Part shown: in pieces, positions 1 to 7,831 of the stretch
Layout of the letters: every line of letters starts with the position of its first letter
Numbering within the stretch: the first letter of the stretch is position 1
Assembly (NCBI GenBank): GCA_005800405.1
Contig: SYFN01000284.1
Coordinates: 1-10,702, forward strand
DNA: 10,702 nt
Source of the DNA: Burkholderiales bacterium
GTDB lineage: Bacteria > Pseudomonadota > Gammaproteobacteria > Burkholderiales > Burkholderiaceae_D
Reading direction: 5' to 3'
Program-made: the position numbers and the translations under genes
Notes under the pieces: model-generated
Databases searched by the model: none
What the model saw: the letters and a program-made list of their open reading frames with translations, nothing else
Told to the model about the DNA's origin: nothing

Positions 1-60
1 ATGGATAGGAGTGTTGATTGATAAATCTGTTTAATTAGTGACCCTAAGCCTTTAATTCTC

Positions 61-88
61 TTGCAGATTTGCATTGATTTGCTACACT
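61..88 (+). promoter_or_regulatory. Candidate sigma70 promoter of pbpG
   Basis: A -10-like TACACT (83-88) lies 16 bp downstream of TTGCAG (61-66), a partial -35 match. Transcription would start near 95, leaving a leader of about 28 nt before the pbpG ATG. The call rests on hexamer similarity and position alone. The rest of 1-122 holds no recognisable gene. Confidence 0.4.
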
Positions 89-122
89 AGAGTCAAATTT
101 TGCAACATGGCTTGGAGTTGGG

Positions 123-1193
123 ATGCGACGTTTTTTCTTTGGTAATCTGATTTTGACTCTGACAGCACTGCTGGCTTTTTCCGCAGCGTGGAGTGCACCA
201 AATCAAAGCGATCAGCGTCTGGTTGTCAAAAAAACCAATCGTGTGGCAGAGGCGGGCAAACGCTCGCGCAAGCCCGAGTTGAAGTCGCGTTCCATGAAAC
301 CTGCGGCGCTCGCAGGCAAGCGCAAGAGTGGTTTTCAGCGCGTTGCCTACAATCCCCCCTTATCAGCCCCGCATTCCAGCGAGGCTGGCGATTTGGCCGG
401 TCTGGGCACGACACGTGATCCGCTGGATCTGAGTGCCAATGTTGCGTTAGTGGTGGATCAGAACTCTTTGGAAACGCTGTTTGAAAAAAATGCTCAGGTT
501 GCGTTGCCGATTGCCTCCATCACCAAGCTGATGACCAGCCTTGTCGTGGTTGAGGCGAATCAGGATCTGGATGAAATTCTGACGGTGACCGAGGACGATG
601 TTGACCGCAAGCGCTACAGCCATTCCCGCCTGCGGATTGGTGCCCAGCTGTCTCGCGCCAACATGCTGCATATTGCGCTGATGAGTTCTGAAAATCGCGC
701 AGCTGCGGCACTCGGCAGGCATTATCCCGGCGGCCTTCCCGCCTTCGTTGCGGCGATGAATGTCAAAGCGCTTGAGTTGGGCATGACGAATTCGCGCTTT
801 GCAGATCCGACAGGCCTTTCCAGCGCCAATGTTTCCAGCGCCCGCGACTTGGCGCGTTTGGTGGTCGCTGCTTATCAGCATCCATTGGTCCGCGAATATT
901 CGACGGACAGCCATTACGTCGTAGAGCCCGGTGGTACCTCACTGGAATACCGTAATTCCAATGGGCTGATTGAAAATCCGGAATGGGCTATCGGCTTGCA
1001 GAAGACAGGCTACATTCCCGAGGCAGGCCGTTGCCTTGTCATGCAGGTGAGTGTCGCAGGACGTTCCGTTGTGATGGTCTTTCTTGACTCAAAAACCAAG
1101 CAATCTCGCCTAGCCGATGCCGATCGTATCCGTAAATGGTTAGAAAACCGCGCTGCTTCAGCGATGACGCAACGACAGGCAAGTCGAAGCTGA
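123..1193 (+). CDS. pbpG: D-alanyl-D-alanine endopeptidase (PBP7-like, peptidase family S11)
   Basis: This is a 356-aa periplasmic serine peptidase of the low-molecular-weight penicillin-binding protein type. Family members cut D-Ala-meso-DAP cross-links in peptidoglycan. All three active-site motifs are present: SITK (Ser132, Lys135), SEN (189-191) and KTG (294-296). The N-terminus is a signal peptide: MRR, then a hydrophobic stretch to about residue 22, with likely cleavage near residues 22-25. A Lys/Arg-rich, poorly conserved linker (about 30-80) precedes the catalytic domain. The ATG is chosen because GGAG (114-117) lies 5 nt upstream. There is no C-terminal extension of the kind that anchors DacA-type carboxypeptidases as an amphipathic helix, which favours the PbpG-type endopeptidase. 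The gene stands alone and ends just before a strong hairpin. The S11 family call is very sure; endopeptidase rather than carboxypeptidase is inferred from overall similarity. Confidence 0.93.
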   Translation: MRRFFFGNLILTLTALLAFSAAWSAPNQSDQRLVVKKTNRVAEAGKRSRKPELKSRSMKPAALAGKRKSGFQRVAYNPPLSAPHSSEAGDLAGLGTTRDPLDLSANVALVVDQNSLETLFEKNAQVALPIASITKLMTSLVVVEANQDLDEILTVTEDDVDRKRYSHSRLRIGAQLSRANMLHIALMSSENRAAAALGRHYPGGLPAFVAAMNVKALELGMTNSRFADPTGLSSANVSSARDLARLVVAAYQHPLVREYSTDSHYVVEPGGTSLEYRNSNGLIENPEWAIGLQKTGYIPEAGRCLVMQVSVAGRSVVMVFLDSKTKQSRLADADRIRKWLENRAASAMTQRQASRS

Positions 1194-1201
1194 TTACTCC
1201 C

Positions 1202-1241
1202 GACATAAAAAAAGCGAATTGCGGTTCGCTTTTTTTATGTC
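1202..1241. terminator. Bidirectional intrinsic terminator between pbpG and the iclR-family gene
   Basis: A perfect inverted repeat has 17-bp arms at 1202-1218 and 1225-1241 around the 6-nt loop TTGCGG. Each arm carries a run of seven A or T outside a GCGAA/TTCGC core, so a transcript from either strand ends in GCGAA-loop-TTCGC followed by seven U. It starts 8 nt after the pbpG stop and lies 34 bp beyond the stop of the convergent regulator gene. That is where a shared two-way terminator is expected. Confidence 0.93.
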
Positions 1242-1274
1242 CAGTACGCGTTTGCTCGCAAGTTGGTATCAGCC

Positions 1275-2063
1275 TCACGCGCTCTCCATCGCGTGGAAAC
1301 CCAGTAAATTGGAAATATCGTTGGCGGTAGCGATCAGGTCGTCCAGCCATTCATCCTTGAGCCGATCGGCCGGTGCGGAAATGGACAGGCCCGCGATCAA
1401 TCTTCCTGCATCATCACGAATACCAGCAGCCATGCAGCGCACGCCAAGCTCAAGTTCCTCGTTGTCACGGGCATAACCGCGCGACCGAACCAATGATAAT
1501 TCGCGCTCCAGCTTGCTCAGCTCGGTGATTGAGTTCTTGTTGTGACCCGCCAGCCCGGTGCGCGTGGCGTAACTGCGCACGAGTTTCGGATCATCCACCG
1601 ATAGAAACAGCTTGCCGGTTGAGGTCAGGTGCAAAGGGCCCCGGCCACCGATGGCGCGCACCACTTGCATGCCTGAGCGTTCGGAGAAAGCTCGGTCGAT
1701 GTAGACAATTTCATCCCCTTGCCTAACGGACAGATTGACGGTTTGCTGGGTTTTTCGATGCAGCGACTGCATATAGGGCAGGGCGGCCTCGCGGACATTG
1801 AGCCGGCTTTTGACGATATTGCCCAATTCAAGCAGACGCATGCCTAAGCGGTACGCGCCCGGCTCCGTCCTGTCAACGAAACGTTTAGCCACCATATCGT
1901 TGAGGATGCGGTGTGCGGTAGATGGGTGCAGGCCCGTGGCCAGCGAGAGTTCTTTGAGACTGACCGGGTCGGGATAGCCGGCGAGGGCATCCAGCAGGCT
2001 CATCATGCGTTCAATGACTTGGATCGAAGTTTTGTCGGAAGCGGGTGCGGCGTCAGGTTTCAT
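1275..2063 (-). CDS. IclR-family transcriptional regulator
   Basis: This 262-aa protein has an N-terminal winged helix-turn-helix (about residues 10-70; recognition part VSLKELSLATGLHPSTAHRIL) and a C-terminal IclR effector-binding domain (about 85-255). The latter includes GPLHLTSTGK and the characteristic ELGVRCMAAGIRD segment near 205-217. The ATG at 2063 gives the usual family length. An in-frame TTG at 2126 would add 21 residues, but it lies upstream of the start of transcription expected from the promoter at 2103-2132, so I reject it. No good Shine-Dalgarno precedes either start. The gene is divergent from lutAB, so control of lactate (or another 2-hydroxy/2-keto acid) oxidation and of itself is the natural inference. 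The effector cannot be read from the sequence. Known lut/lld regulators are usually GntR-type, so IclR control would be a variation. Confidence 0.9.
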   Translation of the reverse strand: MKPDAAPASDKTSIQVIERMMSLLDALAGYPDPVSLKELSLATGLHPSTAHRILNDMVAKRFVDRTEPGAYRLGMRLLELGNIVKSRLNVREAALPYMQSLHRKTQQTVNLSVRQGDEIVYIDRAFSERSGMQVVRAIGGRGPLHLTSTGKLFLSVDDPKLVRSYATRTGLAGHNKNSITELSKLERELSLVRSRGYARDNEELELGVRCMAAGIRDDAGRLIAGLSISAPADRLKDEWLDDLIATANDISNLLGFHAMESA

Positions 2064-2102
2064 GGCGTTACGGGTAATACGTTGGTGCAATGCAATATTT
2101 CG

Positions 2103-2132
2103 TTTATACCACAATGCGAAAAGCAATCACAA
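2103..2132 (-). promoter_or_regulatory. Candidate sigma70 promoter of the iclR-family gene
   Basis: Read on the minus strand, TTGTGA (2127-2132) and TATAAA (2103-2108) are separated by 18 bp. They match the -35 and -10 consensus at 4/6 and 5/6. Transcription would start near 2096, giving a leader of about 33 nt before the ATG at 2063. This supports the shorter reading frame. Confidence 0.55.
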
Positions 2133-2138
2133 GCGGCC

Positions 2139-2200
2139 GGCGCAAAGATTTACCCGGGAGGCGCAAATTTTTTTCATCCCGCTCGAGTCGGCCGCTCGAG
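2139..2200. repeat. Paired direct repeats in the regulator-lutA divergent region, possible operator
   Basis: GGCGCAAA occurs at 2139-2146 and 2160-2167, exactly 21 bp apart (two helical turns). CCGCTCGAG occurs at 2179-2187 and 2192-2200, 13 bp apart. The second pair also forms an inverted structure: CTCGAG arms (2182-2187, 2195-2200) around CGG/CCG with a single bulged T at 2188. These lie between the two start codons, so they are candidate binding sites for the divergent IclR-type regulator. That role is inference from position only. Confidence 0.4.
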
Positions 2201-2251
2201 GCTCAAACGCCTGATAATGCGTCTCTTGAAAAGCCAAAAAGTGGGGAAAAA

Positions 2252-2989
2252 ATGCGTGTTGGATTGCTGGTGACCTGCCTGGTCGATGTCATGCGTCCGG
2301 AGATTGGCTTCTCTGCGCTCAAGTTGCTCGAGAGTGCTGGTTGCGACGTGATCGTGCCTGAGCGGCAAACCTGTTGTGGCCAACCTGCATACAGTTCGGG
2401 CAATCGTAAGTCGGCCCGCGAGTTGGCGAAAAAATTCATTGAAGATTTCGAAAGCTTTGACTACATCGTTATCCCTTCCGGTTCGTGCGGCGGTACGGTA
2501 AAGACGCATTACGACGACATTCTGAGCGATCGGCCTAATTGGCTGGCACGGTATCAAAAGATCAAACCGCGTGTATTCGAGCTGACTGATTTCCTGGTGA
2601 ATATCGTAGAACTCGAGAAACTACCGGCGCTCACGCAATCAAGCTTCAAGGGAAGCATCACCTATCACGATTCTTGCTGCGGCTTGCGCGAACTGGGTGT
2701 TCAGGCGCAGCCACGCGAGCTGCTGGCCAAGCGCGAAGGTGTCCAACTGACAGAAATGAATCAAGCACGTAATTGCTGCGGTTTTGGCGGTACCTTTGCA
2801 GTCAAGTATGGTGATATTTCCGCTGCGATTGTCGACGACAAATGCGACAACATCCATGCAAGTGGTGCCGATGCGGTGGTACTTGGTGATCTCGGTTGCA
2901 TGCTTAACATTGAAGGACGCTTGCGGCGTAAGGGGGATCACAAGACCCGCGTACTGCATGTGGCCGAAGTTCTTTCGGGAGACGCATGA
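2252..2989 (+). CDS. lutA: Lactate utilization protein A (LutA/LldE/YkgE), cysteine-rich iron-sulfur subunit
   Basis: This 245-aa protein has two tandem CCG (cysteine-rich) domains. Visible motifs are Cys41-Cys42-Gly, Cys79-Gly, Cys142-Cys143-Gly, Cys175-Cys176-GFGG and Cys216. Such domains bind iron-sulfur clusters in heterodisulfide reductase-like and glycolate oxidase-like subunits. With LutB and LutC the family oxidises L-lactate to pyruvate, feeding electrons to the respiratory chain. The reading frame is open from 2090, but I start at the ATG at 2252. GGGG lies about 5 nt upstream there, the protein begins with the family-typical MRVGLLVTCLVD, and its length fits E. coli YkgE. The upstream 54 residues look like intergenic DNA. 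It overlaps lutB by 4 bp (ATGA), so the two are translationally coupled. Confidence 0.92.
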   Translation: MRVGLLVTCLVDVMRPEIGFSALKLLESAGCDVIVPERQTCCGQPAYSSGNRKSARELAKKFIEDFESFDYIVIPSGSCGGTVKTHYDDILSDRPNWLARYQKIKPRVFELTDFLVNIVELEKLPALTQSSFKGSITYHDSCCGLRELGVQAQPRELLAKREGVQLTEMNQARNCCGFGGTFAVKYGDISAAIVDDKCDNIHASGADAVVLGDLGCMLNIEGRLRRKGDHKTRVLHVAEVLSGDA

Positions 2990-4401
2990 TGCAAATTCAA
3001 TCAATGCATTTCAAGGCCCGTGCTGGCCAAAAGCTCGCCGACGAACGTCTGCAGCAGACACTGAAAAAATTCTCAACCAAATTCGTCGGTGTACGTGCCA
3101 GTGCGATCACTGAACTCGATGATTTCGAGGCCACACGAGATGCAGCGATCGAACGCCGCATGCGAGCGATAGAAAATCTGGATGTCTGGCTCGCCACCTT
3201 CGAGAAAGAAGCCACACGCCGGGGGGCGACCGTGCTGTATGCGGAAACTGCAGAGCAGGCTGCAAAGCTGGTGGTCGAGATCGCCAAAAAACATGACGTC
3301 AAAAAAGTTATCAAATCCAAGTCCATGGTGTCAGAAGAGATGGCGCTCAACAAGGCACTGGAAGCTGCAGGGGTGACGCCTGTCGAAACTGATCTAGGCG
3401 AGTACATCCTTCAAATTAATGACAATGAGCCCCCTTCGCACATCATTGCACCCGTGATTCACAAGGACAAAGAAGAAGTTGCTGACTTGTTTGCCAAGGT
3501 ACACAACAAGCCGCGCCTGACGGACATTCACGAGATGACGCGCGAGGCGCGCGAAGTATTGCGGCCTCATTTTTTGTCTGCGGACATGGGGGTCACCGGC
3601 GGTAATTTCGTGATTGCCGAATCGGGCTCCGTGGCAGTAGTCACGAACGAGGGTAACGAAGGTATGTGCACCATCATGCCGCCGAAGGTACATGTGGTTG
3701 TAACCGGCATAGAAAAGGTATTGCCGACCCTGTCTGATCTTGCCACTGTGATGCGATTGCTTCCGCGTTCTGCCACTGGGCAGTCGATATCGAACTATTT
3801 CTCCTTGCTCACCGGGCCGCGGGCCAGCAATGAGCAAGACGGTCCCGAGCATATGTATTTTGTGCTGGTGGACGCTGGCCGCACAGGTCTGATTGGCACA
3901 GAGTTTCAGGAGATGCTGCGTTGCATACGCTGTGGTGCGTGCATGAATCACTGCCCCGTCTACAGCAAAATCGGTGGCCATGCCTATGGTTGGGTGTATC
4001 CAGGGCCGATGGGTAGCGTACTCACGCCTTCTTACATCGGTGTCGACAAGGCGATGGATCTGCCGCAAGCCTCGACACTGTGCGGCGAATGCCATGTTGT
4101 CTGCCCGGTCAAAATTCCTTTGCCTGACTTGCTACGCAAGCTGCGTAAAAAACAGTTCGAAAAAGGTTTGCGTCCCGGCTTCGAATATCTGGCTTTCGGC
4201 ATCTGGTCTTTTGTTGCCCAACGTCCGACGCTCTATCGCATGGCGATGCGACTGGCGGCGCGCGCGCTCAGCGTCATGGGTGGCAGTCGGCGAATGATCA
4301 GCAAGCTGCCACTGGCCGGTGGATGGACAGATCATCGTGATATGCCCGCTCCGTCGGGGAAAACCTTCCGGGAGCTTTATCGTGAGCGCAAAACATCCTG
4401 A
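2986..4401 (+). CDS. lutB: Lactate utilization protein B (LutB/LldF/YkgF), LUD-domain iron-sulfur protein
   Basis: This 471-aa protein has a LUD domain (about residues 70-300), then a two-cluster ferredoxin-like segment: CxxCxxCxxxCP at Cys313/316/319/323 and CGECxxxCP at Cys366/369/373. A C-terminal tail (about 380-471) is typical of LutB. The eight-Cys pattern lacks one Cys in the second motif as read here, which is how many family members look. It should act with LutA as the electron-transfer part of the L-lactate oxidising complex in the cytoplasm. The start ATG (2986) overlaps the lutA stop; a second ATG follows directly (2989). GGGAG at 2977-2981 serves either. The usual third gene, lutC, does not follow. 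Confidence 0.93.
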   Translation: MMQIQSMHFKARAGQKLADERLQQTLKKFSTKFVGVRASAITELDDFEATRDAAIERRMRAIENLDVWLATFEKEATRRGATVLYAETAEQAAKLVVEIAKKHDVKKVIKSKSMVSEEMALNKALEAAGVTPVETDLGEYILQINDNEPPSHIIAPVIHKDKEEVADLFAKVHNKPRLTDIHEMTREAREVLRPHFLSADMGVTGGNFVIAESGSVAVVTNEGNEGMCTIMPPKVHVVVTGIEKVLPTLSDLATVMRLLPRSATGQSISNYFSLLTGPRASNEQDGPEHMYFVLVDAGRTGLIGTEFQEMLRCIRCGACMNHCPVYSKIGGHAYGWVYPGPMGSVLTPSYIGVDKAMDLPQASTLCGECHVVCPVKIPLPDLLRKLRKKQFEKGLRPGFEYLAFGIWSFVAQRPTLYRMAMRLAARALSVMGGSRRMISKLPLAGGWTDHRDMPAPSGKTFRELYRERKTS

Positions 4402-4404
4402 TTG

Positions 4405-4803
4405 ATGACGAACCGCGAGCCGCCAGTGAGCCAGTACAAAAGTAAGTCTGGCCTGAAACGGATTTTTTCTGCGCTCTTTAATTCGCTGGATGGATTGCGC
4501 ACCGCATGGCGTCTCGAGCATGCTTTCCGGCAGGAGTTGGGTGTCGCCATACCGGGCATCATCGTGGCCCTGTTGCTGCCAGTCACTTTGCTCGAACGGG
4601 TTGCGCTCATCGCCGTATTGGTTTTGATGCTGATTACCGAGCTGGTGAATTCCGCTATCGAGGCCGTGGTCGATCGTGTCTCGCTAGACCACCACGAACT
4701 CTCCAAAAATACCATGGATCTGGGCAGCGCTGCCGTTATGCTGGCGGTGGTACTGGCTGTGCTGACCTGGGCGGCGATCCTTGGGGCTTTGTGGATGCGC
4801 TGA
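4405..4803 (+). CDS. dgkA: Diacylglycerol kinase (DgkA family, integral membrane)
   Basis: This 132-aa small membrane kinase uses ATP to phosphorylate diacylglycerol; some relatives phosphorylate undecaprenol. Three hydrophobic helices are visible (about residues 44-60, 64-80, 108-130). The signature ELVNSAIEAVVDR (79-91) holds Glu79, Asn82, Glu86 and Asp90, equivalent to E. coli Glu69, Asn72, Glu76 and Asp80. HELS follows at 97-100, and the EHAFRQE segment supplies Glu38. It is about 10 residues longer than E. coli DgkA, at the N-terminus. The ATG at 4405 lies 3 nt after the lutB stop (4399-4401) with no clear Shine-Dalgarno, so translation is probably coupled to lutB. A GTG at 4426 would give a shorter protein close to the E. 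coli length. The functional link to lactate genes is not evident. Confidence 0.93.
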   Translation: MTNREPPVSQYKSKSGLKRIFSALFNSLDGLRTAWRLEHAFRQELGVAIPGIIVALLLPVTLLERVALIAVLVLMLITELVNSAIEAVVDRVSLDHHELSKNTMDLGSAAVMLAVVLAVLTWAAILGALWMR

Positions 4804-4836
4804 GCGAGTAGCTCAAACGCAGCTACGGCGGTGACC

Positions 4837-5880
4837 TTACTGTCCGGGATTCATGAAATCTGCATGAATCTCATTGACGGCCTTTACCACCTCATCCGAT
4901 AGCTTGATCGAATACGCACCGATGTCATACGCCAGCTGCTCTATGCTGGTGGCACCGATGATGGTGGAGGCGATGAACCACCGCGTGTAGCACCACGCAA
5001 GAGCCAGCTGCGTCGCCGTCATCCCGTGATCCTTGGCCAATTGCATGTAACGCCGAGTGGCATCCACTACGCGGGGTCGCAGGTAGCGTGGGCTCCAGTT
5101 CGGCGGGAAATGGGTGAGTCGACCAGCCGATTGCGGATTGTCGATGTACTTGCCGGTGAGCTGACCAAAGGCAAGTGGGCTATAGGCCAGCATCCCGACA
5201 TTCTCCCGGTAGCAGGTCTCATCCAGGCCGCTCTCGAAACTACGGTTGGCCAGATGATAGCCATTCTGTATCGACACGATACGAGGCAGTCCCATGGTTT
5301 GGGAGAGATGCACAAACTGTGAAGCGCCCCAGGCACTCTCGTTGGAGACGCCGATATGCCGGATCTTTCCTTCCTTGACCAGCGCTTGCAGAACGGCGAG
5401 CGTTTCTTCGATCGCCACACATTCACGGTCATGCGCAGGATTGAAAAACAATTGGCCAAAGACCGGGACATTGCGGCTCGGCCAGTGGAGCTGGTAGAGA
5501 TCGATGTAATCCGTCTGAAGACGTTTGAGACTGCTTTCTACGGCCGCGCGGATATTGGCTTCGTCAAAATTGCTTTGTCCATTCCGTATCCAGGTCATGG
5601 CCTTTGAAGGGCCGGCAATTTTAGTCGCCAAAATGATCTCTTTTCGACGTCCACTTTTTTTGAGCCAGGTGCCGATGATGCTTTCGGTAGCACCCTGTGT
5701 CTCTGCACGGGGCATGACGGGATAGAGCTCTGCTGTATCGATAAAATTAATGCCGCGCTCAAGCGCATAGTCGAGCTGGCTATGGCCTTCGGCTTCAGTG
5801 TTTTGTTCACCAAAAGTCATCGTGCCCAGACAAATTTTCGATACTTGCAGATCACTGTGGCCTAGTTTTATTTTTTCCAT
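4837..5880 (-). CDS. tas: Tas-like NADP(H)-dependent aldo/keto reductase
   Basis: This 347-aa TIM-barrel oxidoreductase closely resembles E. coli Tas (346 aa) in length and in the segments LGTMTFGEQNTEAEGHSQLD (19-38), the ELYPVMPRAETQG loop (51-63) and LKRLQTDYIDLYQLHWP (118-134). The AKR catalytic tetrad is visible as Asp48, Tyr53, Lys87 and His132. The C-terminal STIIGATSIEQL (305-316) is the usual cofactor-binding region. The start is the ATG at 5880 because GGAG (5887-5890 on the minus strand) lies 6 nt upstream; an in-frame extension to 5976 would overlap the end of pyrD. The 43 bp after the pyrD stop hold no hairpin, so read-through from pyrD is likely. A weak TTGCAG/TAAACT pair there could be an own promoter. 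The physiological substrate is unknown; E. coli tas was named for suppressing tyrosine auxotrophy under starvation. Confidence 0.92.
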   Translation of the reverse strand: MEKIKLGHSDLQVSKICLGTMTFGEQNTEAEGHSQLDYALERGINFIDTAELYPVMPRAETQGATESIIGTWLKKSGRRKEIILATKIAGPSKAMTWIRNGQSNFDEANIRAAVESSLKRLQTDYIDLYQLHWPSRNVPVFGQLFFNPAHDRECVAIEETLAVLQALVKEGKIRHIGVSNESAWGASQFVHLSQTMGLPRIVSIQNGYHLANRSFESGLDETCYRENVGMLAYSPLAFGQLTGKYIDNPQSAGRLTHFPPNWSPRYLRPRVVDATRRYMQLAKDHGMTATQLALAWCYTRWFIASTIIGATSIEQLAYDIGAYSIKLSDEVVKAVNEIHADFMNPGQ

Positions 5881-5923
5881 GCTTGTCTCCGTCAGTTTAT
5901 TTTTCTTAAGTTTTTTGCTGCAA

Positions 5924-6967
5924 TCAATGGATACTGGCACACGCGGACGTGCATTCGCCAACCAGTCCGGGACCACGATAAACCAGCCCGGTATACAGCT
6001 GCACCAGACTGGCGCCCGCGGTCATTTTTTCAATGGCATCAGTACCGCTGAGTATGCCGCCTACGCCAATGATGGGAATCTCGCCTTTCAAGACCCGGTG
6101 CAGTGCACGAATAACGCGCGTTGACCGATCTCGAACAGGCGCACCCGACAACCCCCCGGTTTCATTCGCGTGCGTCAAACCCTGCACCCCATCACGCGTA
6201 ATGGTGGTGTTCGTGGCGATAATGCCATCAATGTGGTGCCGCAGCAGGGCGCTTCCGATGGTATCGATCTGCTCATCATCGAGATCCGGCGCAATTTTTA
6301 GCACCAGAGGTACATAGCGTCCGTGTGTGTCGGCCAGTCGTGACTGTGCCTGTTTGAGCGATGAAAGCAGCGCGTCGAGTTCGGAGGCTTGTTGCAGTTG
6401 ACGCAGATTTTTCGTGTTAGGGGAGGATATATTGACCGTGACGTAAGCCGCATAGGGATAGACTTTATCAAGGCAATACAGATAATCGTCAGTCGCGCGC
6501 GCTATCGGCGTATCCGCATTTTTACCAATGTTGAGCCCCAGGATACCCCGCTGCTCCTGATGGAAGCGCGATGCTTGCACGTTGCGCAGGAAAGCATCGA
6601 CCCCGCCGTTGTTGAAGCCCATGCGGTTGATCAGAGCGTCTGCCTCTGGCAGACGGAACATGCGTGGTTTTGCATTACCGGGTTGGGCGCGCGGTGTGAC
6701 GGTGCCAATCTCGATGAAACCGAAACCCAGCGCGGCCAGTCCATCGATATAAGCGCCATCTTTGTCCAGTCCTGCCGCCAGTCCGACTGGATTGGGGAAA
6801 GTCAAACCCATTACCGTGCGCGGATCCGGCGCTGGTTTTGGCAGCAGACGGGTCAACCCAGCCGATGCAGCAAAACGCAGAGCGGGCAGTGTCAGGTCAT
6901 GCGCTTTCTCGGGATCGAGCGAGAAGAGCAGGGGGCGAGCGAGCGAGTAGAGAAATTGGTTGGACAC
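5924..6967 (-). CDS. pyrD: Dihydroorotate dehydrogenase (quinone), class 2
   Basis: PyrD oxidises dihydroorotate to orotate in pyrimidine synthesis, using FMN and passing electrons to membrane quinone. Class 2 features are present: an N-terminal membrane-associating helix ([21 protein letters not shown]), the FMN-site [18 protein letters not shown], and [11 protein letters not shown] with catalytic Ser182 (GTG numbering; E. coli Ser175). The C-terminal phosphate-binding GVGGILSG and [10 protein letters not shown] are also there. The start is uncertain. GTG at 6967 gives 347 aa and the usual short lead before [12 protein letters not shown] at 6988 gives 354 aa. Neither has a good Shine-Dalgarno. 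It follows bpt by about 50 bp in the aat-bpt-pyrD order familiar from betaproteobacteria and is probably co-transcribed with it. Confidence 0.95.
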   Translation of the reverse strand: MSNQFLYSLARPLLFSLDPEKAHDLTLPALRFAASAGLTRLLPKPAPDPRTVMGLTFPNPVGLAAGLDKDGAYIDGLAALGFGFIEIGTVTPRAQPGNAKPRMFRLPEADALINRMGFNNGGVDAFLRNVQASRFHQEQRGILGLNIGKNADTPIARATDDYLYCLDKVYPYAAYVTVNISSPNTKNLRQLQQASELDALLSSLKQAQSRLADTHGRYVPLVLKIAPDLDDEQIDTIGSALLRHHIDGIIATNTTITRDGVQGLTHANETGGLSGAPVRDRSTRVIRALHRVLKGEIPIIGVGGILSGTDAIEKMTAGASLVQLYTGLVYRGPGLVGECTSACASIH

Positions 6968-7017
6968 GGTGAACGGGCGTTTTAACAAGGCCCGCGGATT
7001 GTAACCCTGAGCCCGAT

Positions 7018-7749
7018 CTATTCGGCCGGCAGCGGTTCCCAGTGACCACGGCGCAATGCTTCAATGGGACGGAAATTGATTTTGTAGGCCATTTTCTCGC
7101 TCTCTTCTATCCAGTAGCCGAGATAGACATGGGGTATGCCGAGCTGTTTGGCCTGCTCGATTTGCCACAAGATGTTGAAGGTGCCAAGGCTGGATTTGAG
7201 CAAGTCCGGATCGAAGAAGGTATACACGGATGACAGGCCATCGTCGAGCACGTCGATGATGCTGACCATACGCAGTGCGCCATCAGGTTCACGGAATTCC
7301 ACGAGCCGGGTGTTGACTTTGCTTTGCAAAAGAAATTGCGCGTATTGGTCGCGACTGTCCTGATCCATGCCACCGCCCGAATGACGTACCGACTGGTAAC
7401 GCAGGTAGAGTTCATAGTGCTCGTGCACGTAGGCCAGCTTGGATACCCAGGTTGACAGGTGCTGATACTGTTTCCATGAGCGACGCTGGCTGCGGTTGGC
7501 GGTAAAGTCTGCGACACGCACCCGCACCGGCGTACACGCGTGGCAGCCATCACAATAAGGACGATAGGTGAAAATGCCACTGCGTCGGAAACCGTTTTTC
7601 ACCAGCTCGGAGTACACATCCGCATTGATCAAATGTGAGGGTGTGGCCACCTGCGAACGTGCCTGTCGATCATCAAGGTAGCTGCACGGATAGGGAGCCG
7701 TCGCGTAAAACTGCAGCGTTGAAAAAGGCAGGTCCTTGAGATGTGTCAT
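7018..7749 (-). CDS. bpt: Aspartate/glutamate leucyltransferase (Bpt, formerly Ate; N-degron pathway)
   Basis: This 243-aa enzyme belongs to the arginyltransferase-fold family. Bacterial Bpt moves leucine from Leu-tRNA to N-terminal Asp or Glu, creating a primary degron read by ClpS for ClpAP. The N-terminal domain shows YPCSYL (20-25) and the Cys cluster [13 protein letters not shown] (63-75; Cys66, Cys69, Cys72, plus Cys22). The C-terminal domain shows VYTFFDPD (175-182), YLGYWI (209-214) and [13 protein letters not shown] (220-232), and the length is typical. The ATG at 7749 begins [15 protein letters not shown], the usual family start, though no clear Shine-Dalgarno is seen. An 82-bp gap to aat contains the 12-bp palindrome GCAAAGCTTTGC (7809-7820), of unknown role. 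Bpt activity rather than arginyl transfer is assigned by bacterial family membership, not by a visible residue. Confidence 0.95.
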   Translation of the reverse strand: MTHLKDLPFSTLQFYATAPYPCSYLDDRQARSQVATPSHLINADVYSELVKNGFRRSGIFTYRPYCDGCHACTPVRVRVADFTANRSQRRSWKQYQHLSTWVSKLAYVHEHYELYLRYQSVRHSGGGMDQDSRDQYAQFLLQSKVNTRLVEFREPDGALRMVSIIDVLDDGLSSVYTFFDPDLLKSSLGTFNILWQIEQAKQLGIPHVYLGYWIEESEKMAYKINFRPIEALRRGHWEPLPAE

Positions 7750-7831
7750 TCTGTGGATTGGCGGTCTGCAACCATAGTCAGAAATTTACACTGATCGTAC
7801 CGAAAAGCGCAAAGCTTTGCTGCCGGGTGGG

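Noticed and set aside
1..122. Partial gene at the left edge
   Set aside because: The only frame from the first ATG stops after six codons, and the stretch looks like AT-rich promoter DNA.
2064..2126. Longer iclR-family protein starting at TTG 2126
   Set aside because: The start lies upstream of the predicted start of transcription (about 2096), has no Shine-Dalgarno, and the added residues do not belong to the family domain.
2090..2251. 54-residue N-terminal extension of lutA from the ATG at 2090
   Set aside because: It runs through the regulator promoter and repeat-rich intergenic DNA, has no family similarity, and a better Shine-Dalgarno and start lie at 2252.
3394..4095. Long minus-strand open frame (233 codons) inside lutB
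   Set aside because: It lies wholly opposite a clear lutB reading frame, shows no recognisable domain and has a composition typical of an antisense shadow in GC-rich codons.
4808..4826. GTAGCT/AGCTAC hairpin between dgkA and tas as a terminator
   Set aside because: The stem is only 6 bp with a 7-nt loop and no T run follows on either strand.
5881..5976. Longer tas product starting at 5976
   Set aside because: It would overlap the pyrD coding end, while GGAG is ideally placed before the ATG at 5880.
7809..7820. 12-bp palindrome GCAAAGCTTTGC between aat and bpt as an operator or terminator
   Set aside because: It has no loop or T run and no known motif match; a palindrome this short can arise by chance.
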